64,000 nucleotides of DNA from Trichosphaerium sp. ATCC 40318 (Eukaryota > Discosea > Flabellinia > Trichosidae). Position numbers and translations under genes: made by a program. This document shows, in pieces, positions 23,031 to 36,125 of the stretch (position 1 is the stretch's first letter; each line of letters starts with the position of its first letter). Where the stretch lies: positions 62,001 through 126,000 of the forward strand of contig JALMLS010000556.1 of the NCBI GenBank assembly GCA_038496445.1. Reading direction: 5' to 3'. The notes under the pieces are model-generated. The model saw nothing but the letters and a program-made list of their open reading frames with translations. It did no database searches and was not told the DNA's origin.

Positions 23031-24379
23031 ACTTGAGATTTAGCAGTTTGTGATGTTCTCATAAACTCACGCTAGCAGTACACAAGACCCTATAACGTAC
23101 ACAACAAAAGTGAATCCAAGAGGCACTCTTTGAAAATATTAAAACAATTCCAGTTGAGCTGAAACTAACATCACGTGTAGTCAAGAGTTCGTTTTTGGTT
23201 TTTTCAAAAAAAAACAACCTTCTCCGCTTTCTTCCCAAACTACATAATGTGTTACGCTAAAATCTTGTATTGCGTTAGGTAGCACAGAAGCGTAGGAGAA
23301 GACCTTGGAGGCAGGATGAGATTTTTTATAAAAACAGAACCCCACTACTGCAAACCCGAGAAGGTCATCCGACAACTATCATCCATCATCCTTTTGCCTT
23401 TCTAACTAGTAAACAGTATTTGTAGGCGCGTCTAAAATTAAAACAACTTAATAGTTAGAAAGTAGACCTAGCGTTGAAAAAACAGCGTAAAGCGCGATGC
23501 GAGAGCATATGCTGGTTTTTTTAGGATGGGAGATGTGTGGAGTTTTTTTAGGATGGGAAGGGCTTCCCAAATACTAGCACAGAGTTTCCGAACTTTCTTG
23601 TAAAATACAGCGTACTAGGCGAGAGATTTAAACAACTTACATAACGAGAGTAATCAAACAATTGAGATGGGATTTGTCGGATATTTTTGGCGCTAGTACA
23701 CTAGGTTATTCGCTACTGTTTAAAACCAACCTAGAAACACTTCTAAGACACTTATAAGCAAGTCTCAAGGCGCTATAAAAGAGCAAGTACCCACCAAACC
23801 ATTTTGTACTTCAGATAGTGATAGAGGCTGGTCTGAAGTTAGGAGTCTCTGCAGTCGCGCAATACAATTCAAATAATGTTTCTCTAATACCTCAGATATT
23901 TTTTAAAAGCCACGTGATACATCAACTTTGCGTAAACACTTGACTATTATTCGTTGTGCGCACGTGTCTATGAAAGCCGCAAATATAACAAAGTAAGGCT
24001 GGATCGATTGTTGCCAAGAAGTGTTCGTGTAGCACTCTAGGTTACAGCCGAGCAAAGATAAAAGGAGCTTCAAAACTCCCGGTGACCTTATCTGGTCTCA
24101 ACACTTTCGAATTGCCTAATACCTAACTACGGCTGATGTTCTCTGCTCGATACCTTGGCAACGTTGACATCAATTTATCGTTTCTAATATAGGGAAGTTC
24201 AAACTACGTATTCCTGTGGGATTGTCTCAAGTCACAGCAAACAAACAGAAAGGGGTGGACATACTAAGAAAGAGGAAAGATTTATAATAATCTGTCGTGT
24301 TTATTTCTAGCACCAATGATAGGTGTTTATGAATCTAAGTAAGCAAATTGTTCATTGTTTAACTCTATTGGTTTACATG
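23031..24379. other. 5' flank of copy 3 and 3' flank of copy 4
   Basis: No gene recognised. The stretch shares blocks with the flanks of copies 4-7: GGAGGCAGGATGAGAT near 23310, TTTTTAGGATGGGA repeats near 23520-23556, a palindrome at 23555-23568, and CGCTAGTACAC with CGCTACTGTTTAAAA near 23690-23725. Two CACGTG sites lie at about 23912 and 23961. Confidence 0.5.
23555..23568. promoter_or_regulatory. Upstream palindrome of copy 3
   Basis: GGGAAGGGCTTCCC, flanked by T and A to give a 16-bp perfect inverted repeat around a central GG, lies about 530 bp upstream of the copy 3 start codon. Confidence 0.4.
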
Positions 24380-27300
24380 TTAAGCAAAGATTTGACTCTC
24401 TCCTTTGACACCATCAGGTTTAAAGATCTGGGAGTTTTGTGCTCCACCACTTGCAAGACCATCAGCAGTGAGTACTTGGAATGCCTTTGCAGCAGCCAAT
24501 GAAGCGAGTATAAGAGCAACGATGACAGCGATTACAATAACTGCAATGATACCAGCTCCAATTGAAATACCGGTGATAGCTACTGCTGGAATACAAACAC
24601 CATCAACAGGTTGCTCAGTACACCTATTGACAGCATTCATTGTATCAGTAGCATTGCTATAAAAAAGTAAGAATATGTAACGTAAAACAGCTGTAAAAAA
24701 AGTTTTGCTTGAAAGTAAGCGAACTGAGTACTAAAAAAAGACTTGGGTGACGTACATAAATTCGCATCCAGTGACTTTACATTCATCTCCTGGTTCACAA
24801 ACAAATTTAGCTGTTCTACATCCAAGTATTCTAAATTGTAAAAAGTCAAACATATTACACAACCACGTGGTTCAAAGATTCTATCACTTACGGATCACAC
24901 TTGTCTGCTACAAGACACTTGAGTGTTTCATTTACACCAGCACACTCAGTGTAGTTGTTGACACAACCGATGGCAGGACTAAAGTAAAAAAAAGTTAGGC
25001 AACATTGGCTGAAAGAAAAAGAGATAACTTACTCGCAGAAGTCATTGGTACAGACGCTGAAGTCGTTGCATACAGCATCTACATCAATCATTGTGCTGTT
25101 ACATTTACCTTGAGGATATAAATCTGTATCGAAAAGACATGTATCGATTGTACAACTAAATAGATGTAAAGTTAATAGGAGAATAAAAAAGCACTTGGGA
25201 GTTCACTATATTGTAATTAACGTACGCGTTTTTATCATCACACAAGTTAACTTCAACACATGTCTTGTTTTCAGGTACACATACAGAGTCAAAACAATTG
25301 TTGATTGCAGAACATAAATCTTCTTCAACACATCCACTTGTTACGTTACAAGAGTACACCTTACATGGATCACCCTTATCACAGTTTATTTCAGTTTGAA
25401 TACATCCACGAACTCTAGAAAAATGCTTTCAATTAAAATTCGAACAAATGTTTGGCCTGAAACAAAAAAAAGGTATATACGTACGGATCACACTCAGCTG
25501 TAAAACAAGAGTTTTTTGGTTCGCAAGGTATCACTTCATTACCACAACCAGCTATGTTGAGTACCAATGTATCAGAACCAATAACGGTAGAAGAAGAGTT
25601 TGCAACGTACTTGTTGGATCACAAATAGCTTTGTTACAAGCATCTTTAGGTTGGCATACAACAGGTTCAGCCACACACATTCCTGTCGTTGTATCACACG
25701 AATCCAAAATACACATATTGTTTCTTGCAGAAATAATGTGTTAGTACTTTTTCTTTACATTTGTTTTGATGCTGCGTACGAGTTACATCTTGGAGAGATA
25801 TCTCGTATCTTACAATTATCTTCAGGATTTGCACCAGTACCCATTGTATCACAATAAGCCTCCAAACACTTGTTGGCCTAAAACAAATTATTAATTAAAA
25901 GTATTGTTGTAAAACGTACATCTAGCTCGTCCTTTAACACTGCATCACAGTCTACTTCTTCACCTGTCATCTCATATTGACATACAGTACAGTCTCTGTC
26001 AGTAAACACACACCTAGAGGCATAGTGTCAATGCGAAGGGTGACAACTTGGAAAATATGGTTCTCATGTTGTTTTTGTTGTTCGTACATTCCATCGGAAG
26101 CTCTACAAGCATCACTTGTACAAAATTTGTCATCATCACAAATCTTGTCAACAGCACGACAGCCCACTTTTGCTAAAAAAAATCAAGAGGGTAAGTGAAC
26201 AAGCAACTCAAAACAAAAGAAAAAAATCTAACAAATTCTGATAATTCCTCGTGGACGAATAAAAACGTTTTTCTTATTTCTTTCGTGTACGTACGATCGC
26301 AAGGATATTCTTTACATTTATCATCTTGATTACAGTCCTTGTCTTCCACAGTACAGCCTGGTTTTATAAAAGTTTAGCAAAGAACCTAAAATCTAAATAT
26401 TGATAGATCGTACCTGTTGCAGGATCACAACCATAGTTTTTACATTTGTTATCGCCACTACAATCCTTTCTTTTTCTTAAACAACCTTCATCAGGATCAC
26501 ACCAATGTTCCCAACATTCGTTCTACGTAAGCCTTTTAGTACACACATAGCAATTAAAGATAACAACAAGAAAAACTGGTTTTGAATAATTACCTGAGTA
26601 TCCAACGGCGCTTGGCTCTTACAGTTTGAATCACTTATTGGGAATGTTGTACATCCTGAATTACGATCACAGAATGGTATTTCACATTTGTTTGCTGGGC
26701 ACAGCACAGGTTTGGTTGTACACTAAAAACAATCATTAGCTTAGTTTCAGTTTGCCTGGGATTTCAAATGTAAGTGTTTTGAGTATTCCAAACTTACGCC
26801 AACATCCGGATCACAGGCATCGATTATACACTTTGACTTACTATCACATATTATTGGCTCATATGTGCAACCATCAGGATCTAAAGAAGAAACGCATGAG
26901 TACAAGGTGTACCAAACTTGTTAGATTGTTTGTTTTTAACGTACTTGTAGGATCACAAAAATCTCTTGTACATTGGTTGCCGTCATAACAATCCTTCTCA
27001 GTCTCTACACAACCGAATCCAGCGGCTTCGATACATCTTGACTCATGACAGAAGTCCTTTGATTCACATTCTAAGAAAGAACTTAGGCTTCAAACAATCA
27101 TTGATCGAAAAGTATACGACGAATATATGACGTACTTGAAGGGCATGTACATGTTTGTCCACAGGAGCAAGCTCCATTGCAAGCAACTCCACAATCATTT
27201 CCATTGTTTACTAGAAATATGTTAAGAACTTACATGCTTACACCAAAGGTTTGATGTACCTGGACAAATAACAGAAAGAATGTTTTGAAGTTTTGCATCA

Positions 27301-29361
27301 AGAGCAGCGAAGTTATCAACAGCGATATGATCTTCAGGCCATTCACTTGTGATTGTACGAAGATCAAGTGGAGAAGTGTTATCACCAACAGCAATAGAAA
27401 CAAGTTTGTATCCAGCCTAGAACGAAACACGTGTCAGTTGCGCCTGAAAAAAGTAATATAATCAGCGTACGTCCTTGGCTCTACCACTCCAAAGCTCAAG
27501 TTCATCTCTTCCTCCACAGTTTTGACATTTCTGTCCTCCAGGCCCAAAATCTCTAAAAGTCAGATTAAATAAGAATGTACAACAAAAACCAACTGGTAGT
27601 CCGTACGAAGGAGTTCCTCTACAACAGTCACAATCACCGTTACTATAACGTTCAATTAGTGTGTACAAGCAATAAATCGGCTTTTAGCTAAAGTACCGTA
27701 TACAGTTACCCCCGCATGCATTTCTATCACAAGGTCTGTTGTTTACACCATCAGTCAATGTCAAGATAAGCTAAAATCACGTGTTAATTATCCACAAAAT
27801 GAAGAAGAAGTTGGTAATTAAATCACGTACACCTGGAACACCTGGTCTTTTATTGCTTTGAAGCTCATTGTAAGCCAATTCCATACCACATCCGATACAA
27901 GTGAATCCATTTTTTTTGTTGATGTCTGTTAAACAAAGTGTCAAAGTGGGAAGACAAGGATGTTACACAGCTTACTGTTGAGTTGATTTACAATTGTGGA
28001 TTTACTTCCAGAAAGTGGTAAAAGACTTCTTCCAGTCTCAGCGTACAGTTTTAATGCTGAATCAAACAACGTGAGACAAGTCACTCATATTACATAAAGG
28101 GATAAATTAAGCATACCAAAGTTTGCATCATTTCTACCAACTTTGAATGCATTTACAAGTCGCTTAGCGAATCCTAGCAAATCTTCCCACTAAGTTTAAT
28201 GTTAGTATAAATATATCATAATGAAACACAGCTCTAACTTACCTCTGTTTTGTTGATACTTCCAGATTCATCAAGAACCATGACAATATCGAAAACTTGT
28301 GCACATTCATCTGTACAACCATCACGTGAAGATCTAAAACAGAAAATGTAAGAAATACATAAACTTTTTTGGGTGAAAACAACATACTGATCTTCCAAGA
28401 AAGCATTGTTAGGGAAGTTAGAGCTCAATTGGACTTTGGTATGATCGAAAATCCATTCTTCGCCACTCTTAAATTTGACACTATTCAAACGAGTTTAGCT
28501 ACAAACAAGCGCGTATGCGATAGTGTGGTAGTACGTACAAGCATATTTTATCTCCATTGAAGCAAAGTTCATCAACTTGTCCGTTTGCCGCATTAGGGCT
28601 CACATTCCAACATTTACAACCATCACGGTCCGCTATTGTATTACCAGACGATGTGAGTACTGGTATGTTTCTTTCTTCTCCAAAAGCTTCACAACTACTC
28701 TCGCACTTACGAAGACGAATATTCTAGCGTAAAACAGTTAAGAAAGTACTTAAGTGTAGAAAAACCGTAAATATCACGTGTTACGATACCTCTTTGTAAA
28801 TATAAGCCTCGCTCAACGATCCAGCATTTAGTCCTTTGTATATCCTAGCAACACAAGTTAGATCGTGGCAGTGTAGGTTCAACAAACTTAAAATGTTAAG
28901 CAAAGGTATTGTTTTGTGATCGTTGATAAATGTCATATCACCCGTAAATGTTGTAAAGAAGCAAATTTGCAATGTGATTAGGGTGAAGTTTACGTTCACC
29001 CAAACAGTTTCAACAAGAAATTGGTGTTTTCGAAATTTATGAAAAGTGCACAAGAGTGTCGAAGATTTCCGATACATGTGACGGTGTTAGCATATCCGTC
29101 TAATGTAATTTGGTTGAAAAGATGACGTACCAGCCGATTGTTTGAGCGTCTTGATCATAGAAGAAGTCTGAAGCTGAGATAGTACCCTGTTGTTAAAGAA
29201 ACGTGTTACTTTCTTATTTGGTGAAGACATTGGTGATGACGTTAGAGCCGTACCTGAACGAAAGGACGGTTGCGTATATCAACATCTTTTGCTATGTAAT
29301 GTCTTGCACCTGCTGCGAATACACACAGGCAAATTGAAAGAAGAAGGAAGAGATGTCGCAT
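24380..29361 (-). CDS. Sib-like vWA/CTDC-repeat type I membrane protein, copy 4
   Basis: Start ATG at 29361-29359, stop TAA at 24382-24380. Same 29-exon plan. Here exon 3 is followed by a normal GT donor (GTATCG), unlike copies 2 and 3. The vWA MIDAS reads DESGSINKTE. The Cys-rich insert carries a three-codon extension (GLPV) before the exon 11 donor near 27600. One CTDC module is clearly different from its paralogues (CPANKCEIPFCDRNSGCTTF near 26690-26620), so this copy has its own allele at that exon while its intron 9 is identical to that of copy 3. The last exon ends GVKGESQIFA. I noticed no frame break. Likely a functional cell-surface protein; role inferred from the Sib architecture. 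Confidence 0.75.
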
Positions 29362-30974
29362 CCTTGATAGCAAAAAGTATGTGGCGTTCTATCGGTGCAC
29401 AAGGGAATAACATACACACAACAAAGTGAATCCTGGAGATTGCAGGCTGTAAATACAACAGCACTAGCTGAAAGTAACCTTCGTACAACAAGAGCTCGTT
29501 TCTATTTCCTTTAAAAACCGTATCCAGTTTCCTCCCAAACTACAAAATGTGTTTACTACTGGCACATAAACGTTTTAACCGTTTATTTCCTTAACTAATA
29601 CGGAGCATAGGAGAAGATGTTGGAGGCAGGATGATAATTTTTATATCGAAACAAAACCCCAACCCGAGAAGATGATCCGAACTCGAACCTATCACCCTTT
29701 TGCACTTTCAAATTATTGTAAAATAAAGTATTGTAGAGTGTTTCAAATAAAAAACTTAGGTCGTTAGAAAGCACACACGCTAGTATGGAAAAAAAAGGTG
29801 GGAACGATGGAAGCAAGGATGAGATGGGTGGGTTTTTAGGATAGGGTTTTTTAGGATTGTAAGAGGTTTCCGAAAGTACCAAAGCAGAGATTTCCTAACT
29901 TTTTTTTTTAAAGAATACTGTTTTAAAATAAAGCGTACTAGTGAGGATTGAGATTTAAACAACTTTTTAGAATGAGGGTCATCAAACAATTAGGATGGGA
30001 TTGGTATGCTGTTTTAGGCGCTAGTACACACCGTTAACCGCTACCATTTAAAAACTAACTAGAACCACTTCTAAGACACTTATAAGCAAAGTCTCACGGC
30101 GTGATAAAAGAGGAAGTACCCGCTTAAAAATTTTACACTAGAAACGGTAGTAAGACACGTGTTAGTACATGTTGGGCTTAGTGTCCATGAAGAGTCTCAC
30201 AATTAAATTCAAATAATATTTCTCGTTAGAACTCGGAAAGCATTTTGTATGTTGAACGCAGCACGTGATAATTCAACTGTACTTATTATACACTTGGCTA
30301 ATGTTCTCATTATGCGCAGCGGGTGTACGAAAGAAACGCCAATATGTCGTTACGTGATTGCCCAAAAGCGTTTGTACAAAAGTAAAGTTTGCTAGAAAAA
30401 CCTGTTGCGGCACGTACAAATACATTTTCTTCTGTTGTTAAATTTCTAACTGGAAATTTCGTTGCTGGCATAGATACCAGTAGAAAGGTAAACATTTTCA
30501 ACTCCAGGACATTATATTCGTGAAGGTAGTTCTTGTTATTAAGTGATTGGAGTCGCTTTACCAATAAAACAATCAGAAAAAACGAGCGTTGATAAGTTTA
30601 TGCGGGAATGTTCTGGTTCTTAATGTATTGAGGGAAAGTCACCTTAGTTTCAAACAAAGTTTTCCCGCGTGATCAGTTAACAAAGATACCACAATGGCTA
30701 CAAGCCCCTCACCATATAACTGAAATACTGCTCAGACAACTGAAGGTGTCAGCACTTACAGGCATCAAAGTGATTGGTGTTGAACCAGATTTACTAAATC
30801 TACCTTTTCAATGTCCGTACAACAACTGCTGCGGGTACATTTTGGTGTTTAAGTTTTATCGCTGTTGAAAAGAGTAATAGTCCATGTGTTGTAATGTTGG
30901 TGTTTATTTGTGATCTGAGTAAGGTGGACAATTTGTTGTTTTGGTTTTTTCGTTTTATTTTTTGTTGTTGCAAG
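29362..30974. other. 5' flank of copy 4 and 3' flank of copy 5
   Basis: No gene recognised. Family flank blocks are present (GGAGGCAGGATGATAAT near 29620, GATGAGATGGGTGGG near 29818) but the palindrome is degenerate at about 29855-29872. CACGTG occurs near 30160 and 30262. The part 30600-30970 looks unique. Confidence 0.45.
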
Positions 30975-33900
30975 TTAAGCAAAGATTTGACTCTCTCCTT
31001 CAACACCATCAGGTTTAAAGATTTGAGATGTTTGTGCTCCACCGCTTGCAAGACCGTCAGCAGTGAGGACTTGGAATGCCTTTGCAGCAGCCAATGAAGC
31101 AAGTACAAGAGCAACGATTACAGCAATGATAATGACAGCGAGAACACCAGCTCCAATTGAAATACCCGTGATAGCTACTGCTGGAATACAAACACCGTCA
31201 ACAGGTTGCTCAGTGCACCTATTGGCTGCTTCCATTGTATCAGTAGCATTTCTAAATAAGGATAAGACAGCAGAAGTCAAAACCAACTCAGTTTTACCCT
31301 TTGAACAAAATGCAAAAAGAAATTCTTCGGATTGAAAATACAACTACAAAAATGTGGAGTAAAAAGATTTAATTTTAACGTACATAAATTCGCATCCAGT
31401 GACTTTACATTCATCTCCTGGTTCACAAACAAATTTAGCTGTTCTACATCCAAGTATTCTAAAGTGTAAAAGTCAGAAAAAACTGAGAAAGTTCAAGGCA
31501 ATAACTTACGGATCACATGGGTCTGCTACAAGACAGTTGAGTGTTTCATTTACACCAGAACATTCCATGTAGTCGTTGACACAACCAATGTCAGGACTAA
31601 AGTAAAAAGAGTTAGACAACATAAGTTGAAATAAACGAGATAACTTACTCGCAGAAGTCATTGGTACAGAACGCTGAAGTCGTTGCACACAGTGTCTACA
31701 TCAATCATTGTGCTGTTACATTGGCCTTGAGGATATAAATCTGTATCGAAAAGACATGTATCGATTGTACAACTAAGTAGATGTAAAGTTAATAGGAGAA
31801 TAAAAAAGCACTTGGGAGTTCACTATATTGTAATTAACGTACGCGTTTTTATCATCACACAAGTTAACTTCAGACACATGTCTTGTTTTCAGGTACACAT
31901 ACAGAGTCAAAACAATTGTTGATTGGTGAACATAAATCTTCTTCAACACATCCACTTGTTACGTTACAAGAGTACACCTTACATGGATCACCCTTATCAC
32001 AGTTTATTTCTGTTTGAATACATCCACGGACTCTACAAACAATATTAGATGATATTTCCAATAACTTACAATGTAGGTTTTTGAGGAACACCGAAAAAAG
32101 TTGGCAGTTTTTCAAACGTGGTATTTCATGTCCACATGCAAATATTGGAAGTGTTTATGTTCTCGAGCAAGAAAAAATATACGTACGGATCACACTCAGC
32201 TGTAAAACAAGAGTTTTGTGGTTCACAAGGTATCACTTCATTACCGCAACCCTCTGTTGTAGAAAAAAATAAGTACTGGTTGAATCAACTAAAGAATGTC
32301 GTTTAAAACTAGAACGTACTCATTGGATCACAAATAGCTTTGTTACAAGCATCTTTAGGTTGGCATACAACAGGTTCAGCCACACACATTCCTGTCGTTG
32401 TATCACATGAATCCATAATACACATATTGTTTCTTAAAACCGTATAGTTAGTATTTTTTCTTCACGTGGTTGATGAGGCGTACGAGTTACATTTTGGAGA
32501 GTTATCTCTTATCTTACAATTGTCCTCTGGATTTGCACCAGTACCCATTGTATCACAATACGCTTCCAAACACTTGTTGGCCTAAAACAAACAATAATTT
32601 ATTAATAAACGCGTAGTTAAAAAACAATTTAGTACATCAAGCTGATCCTGTAATACTGCATCACAGTCAACTTCTTCGCCTGTCATCTGGTCTTGACATA
32701 CAGTGCAGTCTCTGTCAGTAAACACACACCTAGAGGCATAGCGTCAATGCGAAAAACAAAGCAAAGAAAGGGTGACTTAAAACTTAGGAAATATGGTTCT
32801 CATGTTGTTTTTGTTGTTCGTACATTCCATCGGAAGCTCTACAAGAATCACTTGTACAAAATTTGTCATCATCACAAATCTTATCAACAGCACGACAACC
32901 AACGTTTGCTAAACAATTAAGTAAGTGAGTCAGCTCAAAAAAAAACAAGAGAGCATAAATCCTGTCACGGACAAGAAAACTTTTCTTTTCTTATTTCTTT
33001 CTGATACTTACGATCGCAAGGATATTCTTTACATTTATCATCTTGATTACAGTCTTTGTCTATAGCAGTGCACCCTGACGTTAAGTATTAACAAATAAAT
33101 TGTTTTTAGTTCAATGAATTGCCTGAACGTGTTAACGTACCTGTTGACGGATCACAACCATAGTCTTTACATTTGTTATCACCACTACAGTCCTTTATTT
33201 TTCTTAGACAACCTTCATCAGGATCACACCAGTGTTCCCAACATTCGGTCTACAAGACTTTTAAGAAATTTAAAGATGAAGGAAACAAGAAACTGTTTGA
33301 ATATGTAAGTCGATTTTGACAAGTACCTGAAATTCCACAAGCGCTTGGCTCTTGCAATCTCCAGCTGTGATAGGTTTTGTACTGCATCCTGTTACAGGAT
33401 CACAAATTGGTACTTGACATTTATTTGCCACTGGACAGACTACAGGTTTGGTTGTACACTAAAACATCTTTAGATATTGTCAACGAAAGTTAATATTCTG
33501 AACTTACACCAACATTTGGTTTACAGTCATCGATTATACACTTTGACTTACTATCGCATACTATTGGTACATTTGAGCAACCACCAGGTTCTAAACAAAC
33601 GCGTGAGTACAAGGTGTAGCAAACTTGGTGCCTGTTATGTTTTAACGTACTTGTAGGATCACAAGTATCTCTTGTACATTGGTTGTTGTCATTACAATCC
33701 TTCTCAGTTTCTACACAAGCAAATCCAGCAGCGTTAACACATTTTGATTCATGACAGAAGTCTGTTGGTTCACATTCTAAACAACAACTTAACCCTAGGC
33801 TTCAAAACAAGCATTGAGAGAAACTAGAGTATCGTACTTGAAGGGCATGTACATTTTTGTCCACAAAGACAAGCTCCATTGCAAGCAACTCCACAATCAT

Positions 33901-36125
33901 TTCCGTTATTTACTAGAAACATATTAAGATTAAATGCTCAGTACAAAAGGATGGATTGATGTACCTGGGCAAATAACAGAAAGAATGTTTTGAAGTTTTG
34001 CATCAAGAGCAGCGAAGTTATCAACAGCGATATGATCATCAGGCCATTCACTTGAGATGGTACGAAGATCAAGTTCAGATGTTTTATCACCAACAGCAAT
34101 AGAAACAAGTTTGTATCCAGCCTAGAATGAAACACGCGTCAGTTGCACCGTAACCCAAAGAAAAAATAACCCGTGTTATTTTTGCTGCATCAAAGTAACG
34201 TACGTCCTTGGCTCTACCACTCCAAAGATTGAGTTCATCTCTTCCTCCACAGTTTTGACATTTCTGTCCGCCAGGTCCAAATACTCTAAAAAGTCAGAGT
34301 AAACAAGATGTACAACACCAAAAAATCCGGTTTCGTACGGTGGAGTTCCTCTACAACAGTCACAATCACCATTACTATGATGTTCAATTAGTGTGTACAA
34401 GCAATAAATCGCCCTTTAGCTATTTTAGTACCTTCTACAGTCACCCCCACATGCATTTCTATCACAAGGTCTGTTGTTTACACCATCAGTCAATGTCAAG
34501 ATAAGCTAAAATCACGTGTTAATTATCCACAAATTGAAGAAAAAGTTGGTAATTAAATCACGTACACCTGGAACACCTGGTCTTTTATTGCTTTGAAGCT
34601 CATTGTAAGCCAATTCCATACCACATCCGATACAAGTGAATCCATTTTTTTTGTTGATGTCTGTAAGATAACTGTTAAACAAAGCGTTTCAAAGGATCTT
34701 TAGAAGGCTGTACTTACTGTTGAGTTGATTTATAATTGTGGATTTACTCCCAGAAAGTGGTAAAAGACTTCTTCCAGTCTCAGCATACAGTTTTAATGCT
34801 GAATCAAATAAAGTAAGATATAATTAAATGAACGTTGTTCACTCACCAAAGTTTGCATCATTTCTACCAACTTTGAAAGCATTTACAAGTCGCTTAGCGA
34901 ATCCTAGCAAATCTTCCCACTAAAGTTAACATCAGTACTAACATATCACAGCAAAACGTTGCCCAAGCAGAAAGCAAATAGATCCTAGCATACTTGTGCG
35001 GGGCCGATACTTCCAGATTCATCAAGAACCATGACAATATCGAAAACTTGTGCACATTCATCTGTACAACCGTCACGTGAAGATCTACAAAACAGAAAAG
35101 TAAGAAATACATAAACTTTTTGGGTAAAAACAACATACTGATCTTCCAAGAAAGCATTGTCAGGGAAGTTAGAGCTCAATTGGACTTTAGTATGATCGAA
35201 AATCCATTCTTCGCCACTCTTAAATTTAACGCTATTCAAACATGTTTAGCTACAAACAAGCGCGTATGCGATAGCGTGGTAGTACGTACAAGCATATTTT
35301 ATTGCCATTGAAGCAGAGTTCATCAACTTGTCCGTTAGCCGCATTAGGGTTTACATTCCAACATTTACAACCATCACGGTCCGCTTTTGTATTACCAGAC
35401 GATGTGAGTACTGGTATGTTTCTTTCTTCTCCAAAAGCTTCACAACTACTCTCGCACTTACGAAGACGAATATTCTAGCGTAAAAATAGGTAAGCAATCA
35501 CGTGACACCAAAACAGCGTAAATATCACGTGTTACGATACCTCTTTGTAAATATAGGCCTCACTCAATGATCCAGCGTTGGTCCCTTTGTATATCCTAAC
35601 ACGATTAGATCACGTGCCAACAAAACACTTAACACGAATTAAAATAAAGCTATTGTTTTTGTGATTTGGTTGTCATATCACGAGAAAGTCGTTAAGAACC
35701 GTAGCTATGTCTTGTTCTTCGGATAGGTGAATGTATAATGAACAAATAGTTTTGGTGTTTTGGAATTTAAAACGCACACGAGCACGCGTATGTACACGAG
35801 CCAAAAAAAAACTCTTTTGTCGATGATTTCTGATACAAGTGGCGGTTTTAGTATATCAGCCTCTATGTAAATTTGTTTTGAAAAGGTGACGTACCAGCCG
35901 ATTGTTTGAGCGTCTTGATCATAGAAGAAGTCTGAAGCTTCAATAGTACCCTGTTGTTAAAGAAACGTGTTACTTTCTTATTTGGTGAAGACATTGGTGA
36001 TGACGTTAGAGCCGTACCTGAACGAAAGGACGGTTGCGTATATCAACATCTTTTGCTATGTAATGTCTTGAACCTGCTGCGAATACACACAGGCAAATTG
36101 AAAGAAGAAGGAAGAGTTGTCGCAT
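30975..36125 (-). pseudogene. Sib-like vWA/CTDC-repeat gene, copy 5, with two one-base insertions
   Basis: Start ATG at 36125-36123 and stop TAA at 30977-30975 are in place, and the signal peptide, vWA domain (DESGSIGPAQ), Cys-rich insert and TM/tail exon are all present. Two late CTDC exons carry an extra base relative to every other copy. In exon 25 near 31873 ACATGTGTCTGAAG reads T-C-V-stop where others read TCVEV or TCSEI. In exon 26 near 31673 AGCGTTCTGTACC replaces AGCGT(C/T)TGTACC. The two do not restore each other, since the first creates an immediate TGA. The product would lose its transmembrane segment. Either this is a recent pseudogene (the rest is intact and very similar to copies 1 and 6), a source of a secreted ectodomain, or the insertions are sequencing errors. 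Confidence 0.6.
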
